A stretch of 6,234 nucleotides of DNA from Flavobacteriales bacterium. Its GTDB lineage: Bacteria > Bacteroidota > Bacteroidia > Flavobacteriales_D > Sanyastnellaceae. The notes under the pieces are model-generated. The model saw nothing but the letters and a program-made list of their open reading frames with translations. It did no database searches and was not told the origin of the DNA. The stretch spans positions 1 through 6,234 of the forward strand of contig CANGVU010000086.1 in NCBI GenBank assembly GCA_947457325.1, in the 5' to 3' direction. A program made the translations under genes and the position numbers. Positions 1-5,102 of the stretch are shown here, piece by piece. Every line of letters begins with the position of its first letter. Within the stretch, counting starts at the first letter, position 1.

Positions 1-105
1 GTAATTTTCAAAGCTCCTTTTGGTGATCCTTTGGCGGTTGCAGTGGGTGGTACCGTTGTATCTTTGCGCTTGGAAGAAGCAGAGTGGATTACCATTGCAT
101 CATGA
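1..105 (+). CDS. feoA: Ferrous iron transport protein FeoA, C-terminal end (partial, 5' end outside window)
   Basis: The first frame is open from the window edge to a TGA at 103-105 and gives the last 34 residues of a protein. They read like the end of the SH3-like FeoA domain: a GDPLAVAVGG stretch, then SLRLEEAEWITI, which matches the typical FeoA ending of a small beta barrel with an 'LR..EA..I' strand. FeoA is a small cytosolic partner of the iron permease FeoB and is thought to modulate it. The context supports the call: the FeoB start codon overlaps this stop as ATGA (102-105), so the two are probably translationally coupled. Whether this is a stand-alone FeoA of about 75-85 residues or the end of a longer or duplicated FeoA cannot be seen. 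The promoter of the operon also lies outside the window. Confidence 0.85.
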   Translation, partial: VIFKAPFGDPLAVAVGGTVVSLRLEEAEWITIAS

Positions 106-2069
106 GTGAAAAAAGAATTGAACGCATAGCCATAGTTGGTAATCCCAATACAGGGAAGTCCACGATTTTTAATTGGCTCACGGGACTCAATCAGCAAGTA
201 GGTAATTTTCCGGGAGTAACGGTAGACCGCAAGACCGGAAATTATCAGTTTGAAGAACAAGCCTACGAAGTCATTGATTTACCGGGCACGTATTCCATTT
301 TCCCCCGTTCTGAAGAGGAGCGCATTGTGCGCGATATGCTTTTCAACAATCAGGATAGTGATTTTCCTGATTTGGTAATTTATGTGGCGGATAGAACCCA
401 ATGGGAAAGGAATTTGTTATTGTTTACCCAATTGTATGATTTGGGAATTCCCTTGCTTTTGGTCAAAACCATGTCGGATAAGGATGCGTTGTGGAGTTCT
501 TCTCAGCATCCCATTTGGAAGGAGAGACACATACCGGTGGTGGATGTCAATGGTAGAACCGGAGAGGGAATTGAACAATTGAAATCTGCCATTGCGCAAT
601 TCCACAATGCGGTGGATTTGAGAAAACCCATTGTTGAAGGAGATTTGCGCAGCATTCAGAACGACCTTGAAAGCCAGGTGGAGAATACTCAAAAGAGATA
701 TGCTTGGATTAAGGAGAATTTTCCATTGAAAGGTGCGCAAGCGAAAGAGCAGTTGTTTCATAAGTCAAAATGGGATTCGCTTTTGATTCATCCCATCTGG
801 GGGTATTTGATTTTTGCTTTGGTGTTGTTTGTGATTTTTCAATTCATTTTCCGTTTTGCATCAGCCCCTATGGATGTCATTGAAGGTTGGTTTGTGCAGT
901 TGAGTGGCATTGTAAAGGAGAGTTTGCCTTCGGGTATTTTTATAGATTTGATTTCGGAAGGTTTAATTCCTGGTATCGGAGGGGTGGTGACATTTGTACC
1001 CCAGATTGCTTTTTTGTTTTTCTTTTTGTCCATTCTTGAGGAGACAGGCTACATGTCTAGAGTGGTTTTCATAATGGATAAATTGGTGAGGCCATTTGGA
1101 TTGAATGGAAAATCAGTTGTGCCTTTGATGTCCAGTGTAGCATGTGCCATTCCTGGAATCATGTCGGCCCGAACCATTTCCAATGGGCGAGATCGTTTGA
1201 TTACGATATTAGTAGCTCCTTTGATGAGTTGCAGTGCGCGCATACCCGTTTACACTTTGTTGATTTCATTGGTGATTCCAGAAGGTAATATTCTGGGATG
1301 GATTGATTTGAAAGGCTTGGTACTTTTTGCCCTTTATGCTTTGGGATTGATTTCAGCTTTATTGATGAGCGTGGTGTTTAAATGGATTTTGAAAACCAAG
1401 CATGAAGGTTTTATGGTGATGGAAATGCCATCATTGAAGCCTCCTTTGATGCGTCAGGTGGGCATTACCGTTGTAGAAAAGGTCAAAGTGTTTGTGGTGG
1501 ATGCTGGAAAGGTAATCATAGCGCTGAGCATAGTGTTATGGGCTATGGCGTCTTTTGGACCAACAGAGCGGTTGGAGATGGCAAGACAGGGTATTTTACA
1601 AAAGGCTCAAATGGAATCCTTGAATGCAGCGGAAACCTCGAGTTTACTCGCTACCGCCAAGCTTGAAAACTCTTACATCGGTATTTTAGGTCGTGCAATA
1701 GAACCTGTAATTGCACCGCTGGGCTACGATTGGAAAATGGGAATCGCCATCATTACATCGTTTGCGGCGCGTGAAGTTTTTGTTGGGTCAATGGCAACCA
1801 TTTATAGTGTTGGTCAGGATTTTGAAGACAACAGAAGGTTGTTGGATCGGATGAGAAATGATTACAATGAACAACTGCAAAGACCTACCTATAACGTAGC
1901 CAGTGGATTGTCATTGATGGTGTTTTATGTCTTTGCCATGCAATGCTTGGCCACCTTTGCAGTGGTTCAAAGAGAGACTACTTCATGGAAGTGGCCAATT
2001 ATTCAAGTAGTCTACATGGGATTACTTGCATACCTAACAGCACTCATCACTTATAACATCTTCTCCTGA
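102..2069 (+). CDS. feoB: Ferrous iron permease FeoB (GTPase-coupled Fe(II) transporter)
   Basis: The 655-residue product is the inner-membrane Fe(II) importer. The N-terminal G domain shows G1 GNPNTGKS (13-20), the G2 Thr40 in PGVTV, and G3 DLPG (59-62). G4 is expected as NxxD but reads TMSD (123-126), and the G5 loop reads NGRTGEG (150-156) rather than SA-type. A short helical linker (about 170-225) follows; it is briefer than in E. coli FeoB. The membrane part starts near residue 230 and holds the two family core motifs: LEETGYMSR (312-320) with ACAIPGIMSAR (347-357, Cys348), and PLMSCSARIPVY (373-384, Cys377). SFAAREVFVGSMATIYS follows at about 552-568. The total is shorter than the E. 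coli protein (about 770) but normal for Bacteroidota. I chose the ATG at 102 because it overlaps the feoA stop and starts directly before the G domain; an in-frame GTG at 84 would lie inside feoA. The family assignment is very secure. Confidence 0.97.
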   Translation: MSEKRIERIAIVGNPNTGKSTIFNWLTGLNQQVGNFPGVTVDRKTGNYQFEEQAYEVIDLPGTYSIFPRSEEERIVRDMLFNNQDSDFPDLVIYVADRTQWERNLLLFTQLYDLGIPLLLVKTMSDKDALWSSSQHPIWKERHIPVVDVNGRTGEGIEQLKSAIAQFHNAVDLRKPIVEGDLRSIQNDLESQVENTQKRYAWIKENFPLKGAQAKEQLFHKSKWDSLLIHPIWGYLIFALVLFVIFQFIFRFASAPMDVIEGWFVQLSGIVKESLPSGIFIDLISEGLIPGIGGVVTFVPQIAFLFFFLSILEETGYMSRVVFIMDKLVRPFGLNGKSVVPLMSSVACAIPGIMSARTISNGRDRLITILVAPLMSCSARIPVYTLLISLVIPEGNILGWIDLKGLVLFALYALGLISALLMSVVFKWILKTKHEGFMVMEMPSLKPPLMRQVGITVVEKVKVFVVDAGKVIIALSIVLWAMASFGPTERLEMARQGILQKAQMESLNAAETSSLLATAKLENSYIGILGRAIEPVIAPLGYDWKMGIAIITSFAAREVFVGSMATIYSVGQDFEDNRRLLDRMRNDYNEQLQRPTYNVASGLSLMVFYVFAMQCLATFAVVQRETTSWKWPIIQVVYMGLLAYLTALITYNIFS

Positions 2070-2215
2070 TGCAGGTTGTTCTTACCATATTGACTGTTGC
2101 AGGAGCTCTTTTGTACTTGGTCCAAAAGTTTTATGGAATGTGGAAAGAGAATAAAACAAAATGCACGGGCTGTGCCGTGCATCAATTGTATATCGCTAAA
2201 CAAAAAAAGAATTAG
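2069..2215 (+). CDS. FeoB-associated Cys-rich membrane protein (48 residues)
   Basis: A 48-codon frame starts with an ATG that shares its A with the feoB stop (TGATG at 2067-2071) and ends at TAG 2213-2215. The product has one N-terminal hydrophobic helix (residues 3-18, VVLTILTVAGALLYLV), then a basic stretch QKFYGMWKENKTK, then a CTGC pair (Cys32, Cys35) and a short basic tail. This is the layout of the small FeoB-associated proteins that follow feoB in many bacteria: one membrane helix plus a cytosolic cysteine cluster, possibly helping the transporter or binding iron. The role is not settled in the literature I know. This copy has only two cysteines, fewer than many relatives. Its codons 31-38 also form the hairpin at 2161-2182. 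The last 4 bp overlap the end of the convergent gene. Position, length and topology together make it a credible gene. Confidence 0.82.
   Translation: MQVVLTILTVAGALLYLVQKFYGMWKENKTKCTGCAVHQLYIAKQKKN
2150..2182 (-). terminator. Intrinsic terminator of the minus-strand gene, embedded in the small feo gene
   Basis: ATGCACGG (2161-2168) and CCGTGCAT (2175-2182) form a perfect 8-bp stem around the loop GCTGTG. Read on the minus strand, the hairpin begins 30 bp after the stop codon of the TPR-like gene and is followed directly by TTTGTTTTATT (complement of 2150-2160), a U-rich tail. On the plus strand the bases after the hairpin are not T-rich, so it should work mainly for minus-strand transcripts. 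The hairpin lies fully inside the coding sequence of the small FeoB-associated protein and spans its CTGC codons. Confidence 0.6.
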
Positions 2216-2724
2216 ATGCTATTCAGCATGCGTTGAACTTCTTTGATGTCCTTCTTTAAATAACCTTTGGTATCAAATTTCTTTGCCTCGTTGAGATGCA
2301 TCATGGCTTCTCTCTTTTTTCTTTTGTTTGCAGCCAATACAGAAAGATTTAAATAAGCCGCTGCTTTGTCATGATCCATACGGAGACCATAGTTCAAGGC
2401 AGTACGCAAATTCTTCTCGCTATTGGCCATGCTTTGATTCTGCATATCAGCTGTTGCCAATAAAAAATAGTAGTAACCTTTTTGTTTGTTCCAAAGCTTT
2501 TCAGGATTGATTTTCATTAACCAAGATTTCGCTTTTTCTAAATTTTGACGTTGCATGTAATAAAAAACAACGATTAAACGTGTGCTCCTGAAACAAACCA
2601 AAACCAAAACAGCGCTAACCAAAATCATGAAAATACCTGTTCCCCATGAGCCATTGATAAATAGTGTTGTAGTGTAGTACAACGATAATGCAGCGACTAA
2701 AAACTTAATAATTCTCGTATCCAT
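2212..2724 (-). CDS. Two-helix membrane protein with TPR-like C-terminal domain, function unknown
   Basis: This gene encodes 170 residues. Two hydrophobic segments (about 6-23 and 28-45) joined by a short NGSWG turn form a membrane hairpin. A short basic piece follows (RSTRLIVVFYYMQRQ), then a helical region (about 60-150) that looks like two to three TPR-type units: NLEKAKSWLMKI, then GYYYFLLATADMQNQSMANSEKNLRTAL, then AAAYLNLSVLAANKRKKREAMMHLNEA. The TPR-like part should face the cytosol if the hairpin inserts both ends inside, and it would be a protein-binding surface. I do not recognise a named family and give no function. I chose the ATG at 2724: a longer in-frame start at 2754 would place the -7 promoter box (2743-2750) inside the gene, and its extra residues are poorly hydrophobic. 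It is convergent with the feo operon, sharing 4 bp (stops overlap at 2212-2215), and divergent from the gene at 2882. Confidence 0.8.
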   Translation of the reverse strand: MDTRIIKFLVAALSLYYTTTLFINGSWGTGIFMILVSAVLVLVCFRSTRLIVVFYYMQRQNLEKAKSWLMKINPEKLWNKQKGYYYFLLATADMQNQSMANSEKNLRTALNYGLRMDHDKAAAYLNLSVLAANKRKKREAMMHLNEAKKFDTKGYLKKDIKEVQRMLNSI

Positions 2725-2742
2725 CTCTTTATTGCTTTGGTG

Positions 2743-2750
2743 CAAAAGTA
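2743..2750 (-). promoter_or_regulatory. Bacteroidota -7 box of the TPR-like gene
   Basis: Read on the minus strand these bases are TACTTTTG, a full match to the Bacteroidota sigma factor -7 consensus TAnnTTTG, followed by CACC. The box ends 18 bp before the ATG at 2724, which would give a leader of roughly a dozen bases. I see no clear TTTG -33 element about 19-20 bp further upstream, so the assignment rests on one element and its position. Confidence 0.55.
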
Positions 2751-2800
2751 ACAATAATGAACGTAGGTTGATGAATAAGTCGGTGAATAACTCTGTTGAA

Positions 2801-2841
2801 ATGTCTTGTTTGGCGGGTCAGGTTATGCCCGCTTAAGACAT
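2801..2841. repeat. Interrupted inverted repeat (hairpin-forming) in the divergent spacer
   Basis: ATGTCTT (2801-2807) pairs with AAGACAT (2835-2841), and inside it GCGGG (2813-2817) pairs with CCCGC (2828-2832). The arms are separated by an internal loop of 5 and 2 bases, and the apical loop is TCAGGTTATG (2818-2827). On the plus strand it is followed by CTATTTTTG, so it could act as a terminator or attenuator for plus-strand transcripts. The same tail contains the proposed -7 box of the gene at 2882, in which case the repeat would be upstream DNA, for example an operator. The pairing is seen; the role is undecided. Confidence 0.55.
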
Positions 2842-2842
2842 C

Positions 2843-2850
2843 TATTTTTG
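2843..2850 (+). promoter_or_regulatory. Possible -7 box of the 184-residue hypothetical gene
   Basis: TATTTTTG matches TAnnTTTG. It lies 31 bp before the ATG at 2882, giving a leader of about 25 A-rich bases. No -33 TTTG is found at the usual spacing; the nearest TTTG (2809-2812) is about 30 bp away, which is too far. The T-run could instead be the tail of the hairpin at 2801-2841. Confidence 0.4.
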
Positions 2851-2881
2851 AGAAAACCAAGAGTTTAAAAAAAATAAGCCT

Positions 2882-3436
2882 ATGCTACAGCTTTTTGGAA
2901 AGAAGAAATTGAATACGGAGCGCGTTGCCCATCATTTGGTGAACGCTATTTTGAACAGTGTTGAAGAAGGATTCGATAGCATCGCTGAGTACATCGCCTA
3001 TTGTCCAGAGTTTGTTACCACCCCGCCCATCAGAAAAGATGACAGTGGTAAATTCTTGATGATTGTTATTGCCGGTAATTTTAATCTATTGCCCAAATAC
3101 TTCAATGCGGGTCAGGATCAAGAAATCATTTTTGAGGCCAGTCAAAAATTGGCTCCAGTATTTGATCTATCTGTTGCGGAGTTTACTAACATCTTGAACA
3201 GTTACAAGGAGTTGATGTCACGAATCAATGCGCCTTCTAAAAATACTTTGTATGCCATGTCCAAAGCGGTTTTCTTCAAGTACAATTTGAATGCGTATCA
3301 GCAAGATTATTTCAAAATGATGCAAACTCCCAATCCTTTGTTCTTAAAGAGAATGGACGAAATCATGGCCAATTTCTTGTTTGATTGGGAAAGCTTTACG
3401 GACAAATTTAAAGTGGTGTCTCAAGCTGCTGCGTGA
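2882..3436 (+). CDS. Hypothetical soluble protein, 184 residues
   Basis: The complete frame runs from ATG 2882 to TGA 3434-3436. The product has no signal peptide and no membrane helix. It begins with a basic patch (LFGKKKLN), then looks mostly helical: residues 11-30 (NTERVAHHLVNAILNSVEEGF), a central hydrophobic strand-like stretch KFLMIVIAGNF near residues 57-67, and several amphipathic helices rich in Phe, Tyr and Met up to the end. I do not recognise a family; it is probably a conserved cytosolic protein of Bacteroidota without assigned function. It is a single-gene unit: divergent from the membrane/TPR gene, with its own candidate promoter and a strong terminator 21 bp after the stop. 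The region before the ATG is A-rich (GTTTAAAAAAAATAAG), which is common for starts in this phylum, rather than carrying a GGAGG-type site. I am confident it is coding (codon pattern and flanking signals) but not of its role. Confidence 0.8.
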   Translation: MLQLFGKKKLNTERVAHHLVNAILNSVEEGFDSIAEYIAYCPEFVTTPPIRKDDSGKFLMIVIAGNFNLLPKYFNAGQDQEIIFEASQKLAPVFDLSVAEFTNILNSYKELMSRINAPSKNTLYAMSKAVFFKYNLNAYQQDYFKMMQTPNPLFLKRMDEIMANFLFDWESFTDKFKVVSQAAA

Positions 3437-3457
3437 GAATAAAAGAGTGATGATTAC

Positions 3458-3488
3458 AAGGGCTGCAACTGCAGCCCTTTATTTTTTT
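3458..3488 (+). terminator. Strong intrinsic terminator after the hypothetical gene (possibly bidirectional)
   Basis: AAGGGCTGC (3458-3466) and GCAGCCCTT (3471-3479) form a perfect 9-bp GC-rich stem around the tetraloop AACT. On the plus strand it is followed by TATTTTTTT (3480-3488), a classic U tail. The hairpin also lies directly beyond the stop codon (3479-3481) of the convergent secreted-protein gene. On the minus strand the tail is weaker (GTAATCATCACTCTTTT), so it may also end the ribB operon, less efficiently. Confidence 0.88.
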
Positions 3489-4060
3489 ATGACCCGATGG
3501 AGCACTGATAGTTGTTTTCCCATAGGCAGCATCATACCTACATTGCTATTGAGTTCATCTATCCCAAATTTGCTCAAGTCATATTCAAAAAATGAAATGT
3601 CAAATGTTAAGACGTCACCATCCAATTGGTATTGACTGTAGTAAATGGTTTGTTTATCAGGATTATCGTTGCCCTGTTCATCATAGGCTGAAATGCTATA
3701 ACCCCCCATGATCATAGAACCCATCATTTGAAAATGGATGTCGACACCGTCTTGATCAGGTTCATGCAGAATCATATTGCTACCATTGGTGGAATCCAAT
3801 GCCATCCAATAATCTTTGACGATAACTCCCACATCTTCGGTCAATGAATCTTTGTAATACGAGGTCACCCAATCCCAACAGTTTTTGCATCGTGTGGAAG
3901 GCTGAATTTTCATTTCCGTCTTAACAATTAAATTAATCTTTCCGTTGTTGTACGCAGACATTTCACCTTTCCAATCGCCTTCCCAGGCTCTCAATTCTTG
4001 TTGTGCTAAAAAACAAATGGGATAAATAAAAAGAAGCAGAATGGTTAAAAAAGACCTCAT
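3479..4060 (-). CDS. Secreted lipocalin-like protein with CxxC motif, function unknown
   Basis: The 193-residue product begins with a clear signal peptide: MRSF, a hydrophobic core LTILLLFIYPICFLA, and a likely cut before QQ at residue 20. The mature part opens with WEGDWKGEM (26-34), the W-x-G-x-W pattern seen at the start of lipocalin/calycin-like beta barrels, and continues with alternating strand-like segments through to LSVLHRVI at the end. A CKNC pair (Cys58, Cys61) followed by WDW is unusual for such a barrel and could be a disulfide or a metal or heme contact. The ATG at 4060 was chosen because it overlaps the stop of the upstream ureohydrolase gene (ATGA, 4057-4060) and starts the signal peptide; a longer frame to 4123 would run into that gene and bury the signal peptide. 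It is the last gene of the ribB operon, and its stop lies in the tail of the convergent terminator. The barrel fold is inferred from motif and pattern only. Confidence 0.78.
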   Translation of the reverse strand: MRSFLTILLLFIYPICFLAQQELRAWEGDWKGEMSAYNNGKINLIVKTEMKIQPSTRCKNCWDWVTSYYKDSLTEDVGVIVKDYWMALDSTNGSNMILHEPDQDGVDIHFQMMGSMIMGGYSISAYDEQGNDNPDKQTIYYSQYQLDGDVLTFDISFFEYDLSKFGIDELNSNVGMMLPMGKQLSVLHRVIKK

Positions 4061-5100
4061 TTTTTCATGTCCAATAATCCGCACAAGTGGAACAACAGTC
4101 TTGCGCCTACATTGCCATTCCAATCATCATCTCCTGGCGCCACTTCAACCAAATCAAATCCCAGAAGATTTCTTTTTTGAGCGGCCGCATTCAAGAGATA
4201 AATTGCTTGTGAATAACTCAATCCTCCCGGAACAGGAGTTCCAGTGTTAGGACAAAGCGTTGCGTCAAAACCATCAATATCAAAACTGATCAGGATATTT
4301 TCAGGGAGTGTTTCGATGATTTCATCACAAATCATCTTCCAAGTATCACCTTCAAATTGCTGGGATTGCATTTTGAAATCAGTGAATACATCAATTCTTC
4401 CGTTGTTGTCTTTTACAACCTGATCTTCTTGGGCACAGTAGTCACGAATTCCTACCTGGGTGAGTTGAATCAGTTGTTCATTTTTAAGTGCATTGTACAT
4501 GACAGAAGCGTGGCTATACTCAAATCCTTCATAGGCAATGCGCAAGTCCATATGGGCATCGATATGAAGAATTCCAAATTTACCATGCTTCTTGTGCATG
4601 GCGCGGTAATATCCTAGAGGAGTGCTGTGATCTCCACCCAAAAGGGCCACTTTCTTGTTCTGGCCAATCCAATATTCAGTTCGTTCTTCAACCCATTGAT
4701 TCATGGATTCGCAAGCTTCATTCACCTCTTTCAATAATTGCTGCCCTTCAGCGCTTAGAGATATATCCAAACCTTCCTCGTGCATGGAAATAATTTGCTC
4801 AGCCATGGGTCGAACATGTTGACTTAACGCTGACAAATGCTCAGGAGTAATGTCCATTCCAATTCCTTTCTTCCAAAGTTCAGGAAATTGAGGGTGGTGC
4901 AAGTCGACTTGAAAACTGGCTTCAAATATGTGTTCAGGTCCTTTAACGGCACCACTTCCGTAGCTGACAGTTGCTTCCCATGGCACAGGAATGATGATGA
5001 TTTCACAATCTTCGTTTTGAAACGGAAGACCATAAATGTTGGCATCTTTAAGACCTGCGCTGTTTGGGTCAAACTGAGCAATGATTTCTGACTTGTTCAT
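4057..5100 (-). CDS. Ureohydrolase of the arginase/agmatinase superfamily (agmatinase-like, substrate uncertain)
   Basis: The 347-residue product has all six Mn ligands of the arginase fold: His158 in GGDHS (155-159), Asp181, His183 and Asp185 in HIDAHMD (179-185), and Asp274 and Asp276 in SFDIDGFD (272-279). The TGTPVPGG loop (286-293) and Glu319 in DLVEVAP match agmatinases and arginases. Such enzymes hydrolyse a guanidino compound, releasing urea, or remove formamide from formimidoylglutamate. Substrate clues are mixed: DLR (185-187) resembles formimidoylglutamase, while the GTGTP-type loop resembles agmatinase. Ala280 stands where family members usually have Pro. The segment between about residues 76 and 145 is longer than in compact agmatinases and looks helical, which fits the longer Bacteroidota group often named 'agmatinase family protein'. 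Its ATG lies 2 bp after the ribB stop, and its end overlaps the next start by 4 bp. It is probably cytosolic. Confidence 0.9.
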   Translation of the reverse strand: MNKSEIIAQFDPNSAGLKDANIYGLPFQNEDCEIIIIPVPWEATVSYGSGAVKGPEHIFEASFQVDLHHPQFPELWKKGIGMDITPEHLSALSQHVRPMAEQIISMHEEGLDISLSAEGQQLLKEVNEACESMNQWVEERTEYWIGQNKKVALLGGDHSTPLGYYRAMHKKHGKFGILHIDAHMDLRIAYEGFEYSHASVMYNALKNEQLIQLTQVGIRDYCAQEDQVVKDNNGRIDVFTDFKMQSQQFEGDTWKMICDEIIETLPENILISFDIDGFDATLCPNTGTPVPGGLSYSQAIYLLNAAAQKRNLLGFDLVEVAPGDDDWNGNVGARLLFHLCGLLDMKK

Positions 5101-5102
5101 GA

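Noticed and set aside
84..101. Upstream in-frame GTG start for feoB
   Set aside because: It would add six residues lying inside feoA. The ATG at 102 makes the usual ATGA overlap and starts right before the G domain.
417..761. Open frame on the minus strand opposite the FeoB G domain
   Set aside because: The sense strand here encodes conserved GTPase motifs; the antisense product has no domain features and no promoter-like box in front of it that I could find.
2216..2229. ATGCT-ATTC-AGCAT hairpin as a terminator of the feo operon
   Set aside because: The stem is only 5 bp, AT-rich, and has no T-run after it; it also lies in the coding end of the opposite gene.
2725..2754. Longer start (ATG 2754) for the TPR-like gene
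   Set aside because: The added codons contain the -7 promoter box TACTTTTG. ATG 2724 starts directly before the membrane helix and fits a short leader.
4061..4123. Longer start (ATG 4123) for the secreted protein
   Set aside because: The extension overlaps the ureohydrolase gene by 67 bp and would put 21 polar or basic residues ahead of a clear signal peptide.
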